A program made the translations under genes and the position numbers. The notes beneath the pieces were generated by a model. That model did not search any database, was not told where the DNA came from, and worked only from the letters and a program-made list of their open reading frames with translations. A stretch of 64,000 nucleotides of DNA, from contig NZ_MSKL01000020.1 in assembly GCF_001937665.1 (NCBI RefSeq), forward strand, positions 1-64,000, written 5' to 3'. Positions 48,619 to 57,139 of this stretch are shown here, piece by piece. Source of the stretch: Actinomyces oris (GTDB lineage: Bacteria; Actinomycetota; Actinomycetes; Actinomycetales; Actinomycetaceae). The stretch's first letter is position 1; each line of letters begins with the position of its first letter.

Positions 48619-51027
48619 ATGCGACTGCACCCCACGTGGGCCGTCAAGGTCGGCGCCGTCATGTGCGCGCTCACTCTGACAGCCCTCAGTCCCTCCCCGC
48701 TCACCCCGACCGCCGGTGCCGACGAACCGGCCGCGCCGGCTGACGCTCCGGCCAGCGGCACCACCACCATCGACCTGCTGGGCATCACCGACCTGCACGG
48801 CCACATCTCCCGTACCACTCAGACGGACCGCAACACCGGGCAGACTTCCGTCGAGGACCCCGGCGCCGTCACTCTGGCCTGCGAGGTCTCCGCCGCCCGC
48901 GCCACCAACCCCAACACTCTGTTCGTCTCCGCCGGAGACTCCGTGGGTGGGTCGGCCTACGTCTCCTCCATCCTCCAGGACCGCCCCACCATGGAGACGC
49001 TCAACGCGATGTCCCTGGATGCCTCCGCCCTGGGCAACCACGAGCTCGACCAGGGCCTGACCGACCTGGAGACGCGCATCCTGCCCGCCTCGAACTTCCC
49101 GATCCTGGCCGCCAACGTCTCCGGCTCGGCTCCCTTGAGCGCCGAGGGTGTCGGCAAGGGGGTCTTCATCAAGGAGGTCGGCGGTGTGCGTGTCGGCTTC
49201 GTCGGCGTCGTCACCGATGAGCTTCCCACCCTCGTGTCACCCTCAGCCCTGTCCACCCTCACCCTGAGTCCAGCGGTCGCCTCCGCCAATGCCCGTGCCG
49301 CCGAGCTCAAGGACGGCGATCCCGCCAATGGTGAGGCCGACGTCGTCGTCGTGCTCAGTCACGAGGACGCCGCCACCACCGCCACCAGCTTCGGCGGGAG
49401 TGTCGATGCCGTCTTCTCCGGACACACCCACGTGCCCTTCGCCCAGACCGTCACCGGTGCTGAGGGCAACCAGATCGCCGTCGTTCAGGCCGACCACTAC
49501 GGCTGGGCGCTGGGGCGAATCCGTCTCAGCTATGACCCCGCCAGCCGGAAGACCTCGGTGGTCAGTGCTGACAACAAGGACCTGCGCAGCTCGAACTGCA
49601 CCACCGACGCCTACGGCGTCGCCGGGATCGTGTCCCAGGCGGAGAAGGACTCCGCCACCGAGGGCGGCAAGCCGCTGGCCCGGATCGGATCGGACTTCCT
49701 GCGCGGCTCGGACGGCTCCGGACCCGGCGCCAACCGAGGCACCGAGTCCACCGCCTCCAACCTCATCGCCGAGTCCTTCCGCAGCTGGCTCGCCACCGAC
49801 ATCCAGCCGGCCGGCTCCACCCGCTACGTGGGCATCATGAACGCCGGCGGCGTGCGCGCCGACCTGCTCTACGCCGCCTCCGGCTCCGAGGGTGATGGCG
49901 TCCTGACCTCGGGGGAGGCCTACACCGTCCAGCCCTTCGGCAACGAGATGGCCTACACGACCCTCACCGGCGCCGAGCTGAAGGCTCTGCTGTCCCAGCA
50001 GTGGCAGCCCGGCTCCAGCCGGCCCGTCCTCACCCTGGGGCTGTCCAGCAACGTCGACGTCCTCACCGAGGCCAGCACCGATGCCGCTCACGGGACTGAA
50101 GCCGGAGCCGCCCCCGCGATCCGTGAGATCCTCGTCGACGGCAAGCCGCTGGCCGACGGCGACAGTGTCGTCGTCGCCTCCAACTCCTTCCTGCTGACCG
50201 GCGGCGACGGCTACACCGTCCTGAAGGGCAAGCCCGTGACCAACACCGGTGTTCTCGACCGCGACGTCACCTCCGCCTACCTGGCCTCCTTCGGCGACCA
50301 GCCCGTCAAGGCCGGCTACTCCAAGCGGCAGACCGGGATGACCGTGGGGCCCGTGTACGTCAGCTCAGGCGGTGCGCGCAGCACCGACATGGTCTCAGTG
50401 ACCCTGGACTCCCTGGCCTACACCAACGCCTCCGAGCAGGCCGCCGGCGCCCGGAGCGTGCGCGTGAGCTCGGGGGGCAAGGAGATCCTGACCAAGGACC
50501 TCGACCTCACCGTCGACCCCACCGGCCCGACCACCGGACGGGTCGACTTCAACCTCACCTTCCCGTCCGACGCCCCCACGCGCGCCTGCCGCACGGTCCA
50601 GGCCGCCACCTGCCGCTGGGCCTCCGTCGAGACCCTCGACTCCGCCGGCACGGTTCTCAATCGCTTCTCGGTTGAGATCGAGGATGAGGCTGCGGCCGAC
50701 CCCGGTGCGGAAACGGGTGACAGCACGGCAGACGGTGCTGACGGGACGGCGGCCGAGGCCGGCGGTGAGGCGACGTCCACCCCGCAGGTCGGTCGTGATG
50801 CCGATGGGGCGTCCGTGGGCGGCGGCACCGAGCCGTCCGCCGGGAGTAGCGCGCCGCCCGCAGCCGCCGCTCCTGAGGCCCGCAGTGGCAGCGGCGCTCA
50901 GCCGGTCGGTGGCTCGGGTGGTTGGTCGCTGGCCCGCACAGGTGCGTCCCTAGGGGCGGGTATCGTCGCCCTGATCCTCATCGTCGGCGGCTACCTCATC
51001 CTGCGCCGCAGACGGCAGGTCGACTGA
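48619..51027 (+). CDS. LARTG-anchored 5'-nucleotidase, active site intact
   Basis: 802 residues from ATG 48619, preceded by AAGGA; an in-frame ATG at 48505 would place a second hydrophobic stretch before the signal peptide and is less likely. All UshA-type metal ligands are present: D58, H60 (TDLHGH), D107 (AGDS), N140/H141 (GNHELD), the SHE His, and H269/H271 (GHTH). NAGGVRAD and VQPFGNEM supply the base-binding C-domain. A secreted enzyme of this type hydrolyses nucleotides to nucleosides and phosphate. LARTG at 771-775, helix and RRRRQVD indicate sortase anchoring. LAXTG motifs are typical substrates of class E sortases in actinobacteria. Separated from paralog 2 by a terminator, so it has its own promoter. 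Confidence 0.93.
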   Translation: MRLHPTWAVKVGAVMCALTLTALSPSPLTPTAGADEPAAPADAPASGTTTIDLLGITDLHGHISRTTQTDRNTGQTSVEDPGAVTLACEVSAARATNPNTLFVSAGDSVGGSAYVSSILQDRPTMETLNAMSLDASALGNHELDQGLTDLETRILPASNFPILAANVSGSAPLSAEGVGKGVFIKEVGGVRVGFVGVVTDELPTLVSPSALSTLTLSPAVASANARAAELKDGDPANGEADVVVVLSHEDAATTATSFGGSVDAVFSGHTHVPFAQTVTGAEGNQIAVVQADHYGWALGRIRLSYDPASRKTSVVSADNKDLRSSNCTTDAYGVAGIVSQAEKDSATEGGKPLARIGSDFLRGSDGSGPGANRGTESTASNLIAESFRSWLATDIQPAGSTRYVGIMNAGGVRADLLYAASGSEGDGVLTSGEAYTVQPFGNEMAYTTLTGAELKALLSQQWQPGSSRPVLTLGLSSNVDVLTEASTDAAHGTEAGAAPAIREILVDGKPLADGDSVVVASNSFLLTGGDGYTVLKGKPVTNTGVLDRDVTSAYLASFGDQPVKAGYSKRQTGMTVGPVYVSSGGARSTDMVSVTLDSLAYTNASEQAAGARSVRVSSGGKEILTKDLDLTVDPTGPTTGRVDFNLTFPSDAPTRACRTVQAATCRWASVETLDSAGTVLNRFSVEIEDEAAADPGAETGDSTADGADGTAAEAGGEATSTPQVGRDADGASVGGGTEPSAGSSAPPAAAAPEARSGSGAQPVGGSGGWSLARTGASLGAGIVALILIVGGYLILRRRRQVD

Positions 51028-51088
51028 CGTGGATTGACGCGTGCTGATGCGGTTTGATGCCGACTGATGCAGCGATGCGCGAATCGAC

Positions 51089-51128
51089 ACTCGTGCCCGT
51101 CGCCCCACCGGGGGTGGCGGGCACGAGT
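51089..51128 (+). terminator. Terminator after nucleotidase paralog 3
   Basis: ACTCGTGCCCG pairs with CGGGCACGAGT (11 bp). Nearly the same module as at 48453-48492, showing that the duplication included the 3' flank. Confidence 0.72.
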
Positions 51129-51230
51129 GCTGGGTGACGAATGCCTGCGTGGGTGGTGGGGCGCCACCGGGGAAGGTGCAGGTGATCGGGGGAGCAGTGG
51201 CGGCTGCGGCTCACGTCGAGGACGGACCTT

Positions 51231-51349
51231 GTTCTCAGAACAGCCTATGAAATGTATTGTGAGTCACTCAGGGGTAGACACGAATGTCTGAACGGACATA
51301 CCCTTACGTCTGTTCAAACATGAAAAGTTGAAGAGATGTCCGAACGGGC
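51231..51349 (+). promoter_or_regulatory. fru promoter region with repeated operator-like sites
   Basis: Two direct copies of TGTC(T/C)GAACGG(A/G)C lie at 51285-51297 and 51337-51349, exactly 52 bp apart (about five helical turns). The first forms the palindrome TGTC-TGAACG-GACA. Between them is TGTT-CA-AACA at 51311-51320. A palindrome GTTCT-C-AGAAC sits at 51231-51241. The AT-richer stretch 51246-51260 (TATGAAATGTATTGT) may hold the -10. These are candidate FruR sites; the binding protein is inferred from position. Confidence 0.5.
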
Positions 51350-51384
51350 GTCTCTGTCGATGGTACCGACCTCAGGGGGTGAAC

Positions 51385-52149
51385 ATGCGCATCGAGGACA
51401 GGCACCACCAGATCGTGGAGCAGGTGCGCGGTGCAGGGCGGGTCCTCGTCACCGAGCTCGCCGAGCACTTCGACGTCACCCCTGAGACGATCCGTCGAGA
51501 CCTGACCGCCCTGGACCGCAGTGGCGCCCTGCGTAAGGTCCACGGCGGCGCCATCCCCGCCCCGGCCCTGCCGGAGACCGGCGTGACCCAGCGCGAGCAG
51601 GTCAACCCCGCCGCCAAGCAGGCCATCGCCCGAGCCGCCCTGGCGCGGCTCGCACCGGAACCCGGCACCACCCTCCTCATCGACGCCGGAACCACCACCG
51701 GATCGCTCGCCCGCCTCCTGCCCGCCGAGAGCGACCTGACCGTCATCACCAACTCCGTCCTGACCGCCGCCTCCCTGGCCGCCGCCGGACGCACGCGGGT
51801 GCGGATCCTGGGCGGCCAGCTGCGCGGACTCACCCAGGCCGCCGTCGGCCCCGAGGCCGTCGAGGCCCTGTCCACCCTCCGAGTCGACGTCGCCGTCCTG
51901 GGAGCCAACGGCCTGAGTGCAGCCCACGGGCTGTCCACGCCCGACCCCGACGAGGCCACCGTCAAACGCGCCATGGTGCGCAGCGCCCGCCAGGTGGTGG
52001 CCCTGGTCGACTCCACCAAGATCGGCCAGGAGCACCTGGTCTCCTTCGCCTCCCTCGACGACATCGACCTCCTGGTCACCGACGTCGAGATCCCGCCCGC
52101 ACTCATCGACCAGCTCGCCACCACCGAAACCGAGGTACTCGTCGCATGA
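51385..52149 (+). CDS. fruR: DeoR-family regulator of the fructose operon
   Basis: 254 residues from ATG 51385 (a GTG six bases earlier is possible; CAGGGGG lies upstream). N-terminal DeoR helix-turn-helix: RHHQIVEQVRGAGRVLVTELAEHFDVTPETIRRDLTALDRSGALRKVHGGA. The sugar-phosphate-sensing DeoRC domain follows (TLLIDAGTTTGSLARLL, VLGANGLSAAHGLSTPDPDEATVKRAMV). In this family sugar phosphates such as fructose 1-phosphate relieve repression. It overlaps fruK by 4 bp (ATGA) and likely autoregulates through 51285-51349. Name inferred from context. Confidence 0.88.
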   Translation: MRIEDRHHQIVEQVRGAGRVLVTELAEHFDVTPETIRRDLTALDRSGALRKVHGGAIPAPALPETGVTQREQVNPAAKQAIARAALARLAPEPGTTLLIDAGTTTGSLARLLPAESDLTVITNSVLTAASLAAAGRTRVRILGGQLRGLTQAAVGPEAVEALSTLRVDVAVLGANGLSAAHGLSTPDPDEATVKRAMVRSARQVVALVDSTKIGQEHLVSFASLDDIDLLVTDVEIPPALIDQLATTETEVLVA

Positions 52150-53156
52150 TCCTGACCCTCACGCCCAACCCGTCCCTCGACCGCACCGTCTCCCTGCCCG
52201 GCCCCCTCCAGCGCGGCGCCGTTCAGCGCCTGACCGGCGTCGTCATGGAACCGGGAGGCAAGGGCGTCAACGTCGCCCGCGTCCTGTCCAACTCCGGGCG
52301 CGCCGCCACCGCCGTCCTTCCTGCCGCCGAGCACGACCCCATCCTCACCGCCCTGAACGGCCTCGAGCTGCCCGGACTCACCGTTCGATCCGTGCCCGTG
52401 GCCGGCCCCGCCCGCATCAACACCGCCGTCACCGAGCCCGACGGCACCACCACCAAGCTCAACGAGCTGGGAGCGGGCCTGAGCGAGGAGGAGGTCGACG
52501 CCGTCGAGCACGCCCTCCTGGAGACCCTGACGCTCACGGGAGTGTCGGCCGGAGCCGACCCCCACCACTGGGCGGTCCTGTCCGGCTCCCTGCCGCCGGG
52601 TGCACCGGCCAGGTGGTACGCCCGCCTGGTGGGGCTCCTGCGCGAGACGTCCCCGGGGCTGCGCATCGCCGTCGACACCTCCGACGAGCCCCTGGCGGCC
52701 CTGGCCGCCGAGCTGCCCGGTTCGGCCCCCGACCTCATCAAACCCAACGGCGAGGAGCTCGGCCAGCTCGCCGGCCTGCCCGCCGAACGCGCCATGGCCC
52801 TCGAGGAAGGGGCCGTCCGGGGGAGCTACGGCCCCGTCGTCGACGCCGCCCGCCTCCTGGTGGACCTGGGCATCGGTGCCGTCCTGGTGACCCTCGGCCC
52901 CGCCGGCGCCGTCCTGGTGACCGCCGACGGCGCCTGGCACGCCACCGCCCCCGAGGTCCCGGTGGTCTCCACCGTCGGCGCCGGGGACTCCTCGGTGGCC
53001 GGCTACATCCTGGCCGACGTCAACGGCGGTGACGAGACCGAGCGCCTGCGCACCGCCATGGCCTACGGCTCGGCCGCCGCCTCCCTGCCCGGAACCACGC
53101 TGCCCACGCCCGCCGACCTGCCCGATCAGCCGGCCGTCGTCACCCGGCTCTCCTGA
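52146..53156 (+). CDS. fruK: 1-phosphofructokinase
   Basis: Phosphorylates fructose 1-phosphate, the product of the fructose PTS, to fructose 1,6-bisphosphate. 336 residues of the PfkB/ribokinase family: N-terminus MILTLTPNPSLDRTV, substrate motif EPGGKGVNVARVL, LIKPNGEEL and the catalytic TVGAGDSSVAG with Asp281. Slightly longer than usual (about 310) because of inserts around residues 125-140 and 220-230. ATGA overlap with fruR couples translation. Confidence 0.96.
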   Translation: MILTLTPNPSLDRTVSLPGPLQRGAVQRLTGVVMEPGGKGVNVARVLSNSGRAATAVLPAAEHDPILTALNGLELPGLTVRSVPVAGPARINTAVTEPDGTTTKLNELGAGLSEEEVDAVEHALLETLTLTGVSAGADPHHWAVLSGSLPPGAPARWYARLVGLLRETSPGLRIAVDTSDEPLAALAAELPGSAPDLIKPNGEELGQLAGLPAERAMALEEGAVRGSYGPVVDAARLLVDLGIGAVLVTLGPAGAVLVTADGAWHATAPEVPVVSTVGAGDSSVAGYILADVNGGDETERLRTAMAYGSAAASLPGTTLPTPADLPDQPAVVTRLS

Positions 53157-53391
53157 GCCGGGGCGTCCGCAGGCGCCGGGGCCGCAGACCCGCGAGCCCC
53201 CGCGTCCCCGCTCATGTCAGCGGCTGCCGGCCGGCCACCGCCCAGCCGGCTCCGCCACCGACCATTCACCACCCGTCCACCGACCCACCACATGACCACC
53301 ACTGACCGCATGATCGCCGCCCACCACCCTTGACCACCTGTGACACGCCGTAGCCCACCGGGCGACGGCACCTCGGACACCAAGGAAGACC
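53157..53391 (+). other. Spacer between fruK and fruA
   Basis: 235 bp. The part 53257-53335 is strikingly G-poor and CCACC/GACCA-rich on the plus strand, so the transcript would be little structured there. No gene or hairpin with support; CACCAAGGAAG supplies the fruA ribosome site. Confidence 0.4.
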
Positions 53392-55554
53392 ATGACCGAG
53401 AACAAACCCCTCATCATCCCCGAGCTGGTCGCGCTCGACGCCGACGCCGGCCCGGGCAAGGAAGACGTCATCGAGTTCCTGGCCACCACCGTGGCCGGCG
53501 CAGGCCGGGCCTCCAGTCCCGACGGCCTGGCCGCCGACGCCAAGAAGCGCGAGTCGACCGCCCCCACCGGGATCCCCGGCGGCATCGCCATCCCGCACTG
53601 CCGCAGCTCTCACGTCCTGGCCCCCAGCCTCGGCTTCGCCCGTCTGGCCGAGCCGGTTGACTTCGGGGCCGCCGACGGACAGGCCGCCGACCTCATCTTC
53701 ATGATCGCCGCCCCCGACGGCGCTGACGACTTCCACCTCCAGCTCCTGGCCAAGCTCGCCCGCGGTCTCATGCAGTCCGAGTTCACTGACGCCCTGCGCC
53801 AGGCCGCCGACGCCGAGGAAGTCGCCCGCATCGTCACCGGTCAGGTCCAGCCCGAGCTGCTGGACGACGGGGCGCCGGTCGAGGACGGCGCGGCCAGTGA
53901 GACCGCAAGCGCCGCGGAAACGGCCGAAGGGGGCGGTGCCGCGGAGCCCAAGGCCGCTGCAGCGTCGTCGGCCCCGGGGGAGGGCGAGACCGTCATCGTG
54001 GGCGTCTCCTCGTGCCCCACCGGCATCGCCCACACCTTCATGGCCGCTGAGGCCCTGGAGCAGGCCGGCAAGGACCGCGGCATCACCGTGGCCATCGAGG
54101 GGCAGGGCTCAGGCAAGATCGATGCCCTTGACCCCGACCTCATCAAGCGGGCCAGCGCCGTCATCTTCGCCCACGACCTGCCCGTCAAGGGCCGCGAGCG
54201 CTTCGCCGGCAAACCCGTCATCGACGTCGGTGTCAAGGCCGCCGTCAACGATGCCGGTTCCCTCGTGGACAAGGCCCTGGCCGCGGTCGACGACCCGAGC
54301 GCCACCCGCGTGCCGGCCGGCGGCGAGTCCAGCGAGGAGAGCGAGGAGGGCTCCGAGCACTGGGCCCGGCGCCTCCAGCGCTCGGTCATGACCGGGGTGT
54401 CCTACATGATCCCCTTCGTGGCCGCCGGCGGTCTGCTCATCGCCCTGGGCTTCCTCCTGGCCGGGTACGACGTGGCCAACCTCTACGAGAAGATCTCCAT
54501 CAGCGACTACTCCCTGTGGAACCTGCCCGGCAACGAGTTCGTTCACGAGATCAAGAACTCGGCCGGAGACGTCGTCGGCACCGAGACGATCACCGTCTCC
54601 CAGTCCGGGCTGCTGCTGTACATCGGGTGGACGCTGTTCCTGCTGGGACAGGCGGCCATGAGCTTCCTCGTCCCGGCGCTGGCCGGCTACATCTCCTTCG
54701 GGCTGGCCGGCAGGCCCGGTATCGCGCCCGGATTCGTCATGGGGGTCGTCGCGGTCGAGGTCGGTGCCGGGTTCATCGGCGGCCTGGTCGGCGGCATCCT
54801 CGCGGGCTACTTCGCGGCCTGGCTCGCCGGGCTCGGCGTACCGTCCTGGCTGCGAGGGCTCATGCCCGTGGTCATCATCCCGCTGGGCACCACGCTGGTG
54901 GTCGGTGCCGTCATGTACCTGCTCCTCGGGCTGCCGCTGGCCTCCCTCATGACCGCGCTGCAGGACGGGCTGACCTCCATGTCCGGGGGTGGGTCGGCCG
55001 TGCTGCTCGGCATCATCCTCGGGCTCATGATGTGCTTCGACCTGGGCGGACCGGTCAACAAGGCCGCCTACCTGTTCGGCACCGCGGGCCTGTCCGCGGC
55101 CAGCGCCAGCAACACCGCCCCCTACGAGATCATGGCCACTGTCATGGCCGCCGGCATGGTGCCGCCGCTGGCGATGTCCGCCGCGACCTTCCTGCGCTCG
55201 CGGCTGTTCACCAAGGCCGAGGTGGAGAACGGGCGCAGCGCCTGGCTGCTGGGTCTGTCCTTCATCTCCGAGGGGGCCATCCCCTTCGCCGCCGCCGACC
55301 CGCTGCGCGTCATCCCGGCCACCATGGCCGGTGGTGCGGTCACGGGCGCGATGACCATGGCCATGCACGTCGGCTCCCGCGCGCCCCACGGAGGCGTGTT
55401 CGTCGCCTTCGCCATCACCAACTTCGGTGGCTTCCTCCTGGCGATCCTGGCCGGGACGGTGGTGACCACCGCGCTGGTCATCGTTCTCAAGGGGCTGGGG
55501 CGCAACGCGGACGGCAAGAAGAGCACTGAGGCGCAGGCCGCAGCTGCCGCCTGA
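53392..55554 (+). CDS. fruA: PTS fructose transporter, fused EIIA-EIIB-EIIC
   Basis: Imports fructose and phosphorylates it to fructose 1-phosphate. 720 residues. EIIA about 5-150, phospho-His69 in GIAIPHCRS. An Ala/Glu-rich linker about 160-195. EIIB about 199-295, phospho-Cys208 in VGVSSCPTGIAHTFMAAEAL. EIIC about 330-700, with around nine membrane helices, GLAGRPGIAPGF and FISEGAIPFAAADP. No HPr (FPr) domain is fused, so HPr and EI must be encoded elsewhere. Third gene of the fru operon, 235 bp after fruK. Confidence 0.96.
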   Translation: MTENKPLIIPELVALDADAGPGKEDVIEFLATTVAGAGRASSPDGLAADAKKRESTAPTGIPGGIAIPHCRSSHVLAPSLGFARLAEPVDFGAADGQAADLIFMIAAPDGADDFHLQLLAKLARGLMQSEFTDALRQAADAEEVARIVTGQVQPELLDDGAPVEDGAASETASAAETAEGGGAAEPKAAAASSAPGEGETVIVGVSSCPTGIAHTFMAAEALEQAGKDRGITVAIEGQGSGKIDALDPDLIKRASAVIFAHDLPVKGRERFAGKPVIDVGVKAAVNDAGSLVDKALAAVDDPSATRVPAGGESSEESEEGSEHWARRLQRSVMTGVSYMIPFVAAGGLLIALGFLLAGYDVANLYEKISISDYSLWNLPGNEFVHEIKNSAGDVVGTETITVSQSGLLLYIGWTLFLLGQAAMSFLVPALAGYISFGLAGRPGIAPGFVMGVVAVEVGAGFIGGLVGGILAGYFAAWLAGLGVPSWLRGLMPVVIIPLGTTLVVGAVMYLLLGLPLASLMTALQDGLTSMSGGGSAVLLGIILGLMMCFDLGGPVNKAAYLFGTAGLSAASASNTAPYEIMATVMAAGMVPPLAMSAATFLRSRLFTKAEVENGRSAWLLGLSFISEGAIPFAAADPLRVIPATMAGGAVTGAMTMAMHVGSRAPHGGVFVAFAITNFGGFLLAILAGTVVTTALVIVLKGLGRNADGKKSTEAQAAAAA

Positions 55555-55663
55555 TCCGGCGATCCTCATCACCGTGTCGTGCGGGGTCCCACCAGGTGCG
55601 GGGCTCCGCACGACGTGTCTGAGGAACGCGGAGGCCGAGTCCGAGAGATTGGGTGTCCTTCGT

Positions 55664-55918
55664 TGGGGACGCTTCACGCGGCCGGGGACATTTTCTCGCC
55701 CACGGGTGCAATCCGCGCGTGCGGGGACACTCCCTTCCGACCGGGGACATCCCGCGCGCACGGGGACAGGAGTCCTGTCCCCGACGGCGTTGAATGTCCC
55801 CGCCTGGGGCATGACGCACCCCGCCGTGCAGGATGCCACCGGCTGCGAGGAGTGTCCCCGCTTGGGGTGACACGCACCCGGCCGTACGGAACTGTCCCCG
55901 ACGGCGCGGAACGTCCCT
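55664..55918. repeat. GGGGAC periodic palindromic repeat, extended copy D
   Basis: The largest copy. Left half-sites at 55665, 55683, 55722, 55742 and 55761 (spacing 18-20 or 39). A perfect core palindrome CGGGGACAGGA-G-TCCTGTCCCCG at 55761-55783. Right half-sites TGTCCCC at 55776, 55795, 55853 and 55893, and CGTCCCT near 55912. The ACACGCACCCGGCCG segment of copies A and B recurs at about 55870. It lies in the 674-bp gap after fruA, which has no convincing gene. Confidence 0.7.
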
Positions 55919-55941
55919 GTGGACTGAGCCGCCCCAGATCG

Positions 55942-56048
55942 AGGACGTACTTTTCGATCGAGGACTGCGTTCTCCCACAGAAGGTGACGGCCCGGGCGCA
56001 GTCGTTTGGGGGAGAGGTACGTCCTGGGCGGAGAACGCAGTCCTCGAT
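55942..56048. repeat. Double inverted repeat with crossing arms
   Basis: ATCGAGGACTGCGTTCTCC (55957-55975) is exactly complementary to 56030-56048, and AGGACGTAC (55942-55950) to 56017-56025. The order left1-left2-right1-right2 means the two pairings cross rather than nest. The two left units share ATCGAGGAC as a direct repeat. Purpose unknown. Confidence 0.6.
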
Positions 56049-56228
56049 GTTCCAGGACGGCTGCGCGGCTCTGTCGTCGAGACCGATCAGAGCCGACCGG
56101 CATGACCTTGTGGAGGTCTTCGCCGCGGGTACGGGGGCTCGCCTCCTGACGGGCCGGGCCTGCTGTGCGGCGCTGTCGGGCTGTGCTCGCCTGCCAGTTC
56201 CAGGGCGCTCCGGCATAGGCTTTGCGCC

Positions 56229-56672
56229 ATGGCTGCAAGACGACGCATCGACCCCGACGCCGGCGCTCAGGCCCTGCGCCAGTGGGCCCAGGAGCAGGAC
56301 ACGTCCGACGACGAACCGGCCGGAGGTGGGAGCGGTGCCGGCCCCGACCCCGCCAGTCCCGCCGACCGGGCCTCCCGACGCCGGATGACCGCCACCGCCG
56401 TGCGCTACACCCTCGAGGAGCTCGCCGCCTGCGCCCCCGGGCGCTCGGTCGAGGTGCGGGTCCCGCCCTTCGGCGTCACCCAGGCCGTTGCTGGCACCGT
56501 CCACCGCCGGGGCACCCCGCCCAGCGTCGTCGAGACCGACGCCGCCACCTGGCTGGCCCTGGCCACCGGCCGACTCACCTGGCAGGACGCCCTGGCCGGC
56601 GGCGCCCTGCACGCCTCCGGCGAGCGCTGCGACCTGTCCGCCTACCTGCCCCTGGTCCGGCTCCCCGGGTAG
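56229..56672 (+). CDS. Sterol-carrier-like (SCP-2-type) family protein
   Basis: 147 residues. The N-terminus MAARRRIDPDAGAQALRQWAQ and the C-terminal VRYTLEELAACAPGRSVEVRVPPFGVTQ...VETDAATWLALATGRLTWQDALAGGALHASGERCDLSAYLPL match the actinobacterial sterol-carrier family, with the W-x2-L...G...G-x-L core of SCP-2 folds. A Gly/Pro/Asp-rich insert (about 27-48) separates them. Probably binds a lipid; ligand unknown. It stands alone between repeat-rich gaps. Confidence 0.78.
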   Translation: MAARRRIDPDAGAQALRQWAQEQDTSDDEPAGGGSGAGPDPASPADRASRRRMTATAVRYTLEELAACAPGRSVEVRVPPFGVTQAVAGTVHRRGTPPSVVETDAATWLALATGRLTWQDALAGGALHASGERCDLSAYLPLVRLPG

Positions 56673-56733
56673 ACATCAACATTTTCTTCAAAATCGACCC
56701 GGAGCCGCGTCGATTCTGAAGTTTTGGTCGATG
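56673..56733 (+). terminator. Imperfect AT-rich hairpin after the SCP-like gene
   Basis: ACATCAAC...TTCTTCA.AATCGAC on the left pairs imperfectly with GTCGATT.TGAAG...GGTCGATGT on the right across a CCGGAGCCGC loop. It starts directly at the stop codon. Likely terminator, and the most AT-rich hairpin here. Confidence 0.5.
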
Positions 56734-56936
56734 TGTGGGGTGCGCTGCGGGTGTGCGTGCCCGTTGGGCGCTGCACTGAGGGCCGGCGCCGGTATGGCTG
56801 TCGCCGTGCCGCCGTAGCGCCGCCGCCCCGATTCTGACTGTTGCTCTGCGAACCGGGGCTGCTCCGCGGACTCGTTGTGGCACCCCCATGTCCTGAGGCG
56901 TCGCGGACTGTTGTGCCAACCGCGCAGAGGACGAAA

Positions 56937-57070
56937 GTGTCACAAATGGCGACTTTTCAACGCGCGCTGTCGGGGCGGGCGTCAGGGCGCAAGGTCCTGA
57001 CCAGCGTCAACGCGTTCTGACTGGTCGTCTGCGGGGCGCACTCGGTGCTAAAAGTCGCCGCCCGTGACAG
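56937..57070. repeat. 134-bp element with terminal inverted motif, copy 1
   Basis: Left end GTGTCAC-AAAT-GGCGACTTTT (56937-56957); right end is its inverse, AAAAGTCGCC-GCCC-GTGACAG (57050-57070). A small central inverted repeat TCAGG..CCTGA lies at 56982-57000. Total length 134 bp, the same as copy 2 at 63532-63665. No coding content. It sits between the SCP-like and RNB genes. Confidence 0.65.
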
Positions 57071-57139
57071 ATCGGGCCGATTCCGGCCCATCCGTCTGTT
57101 GGTTGCTGCGCCAAGGGCCCGCGCCGGTAGGTTCATCCC

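Noticed and set aside
53292-53333. 13-codon frame MTTTDRMIAAHHP upstream of fruA
   Set aside because: No ribosome site and no attenuator-type hairpins, so no support for a leader peptide.
51385-55554. Fused HPr domain in the fructose PTS protein
   Set aside because: FruA contains EIIA, EIIB and EIIC motifs only; no HPr-type phospho-His motif is present.
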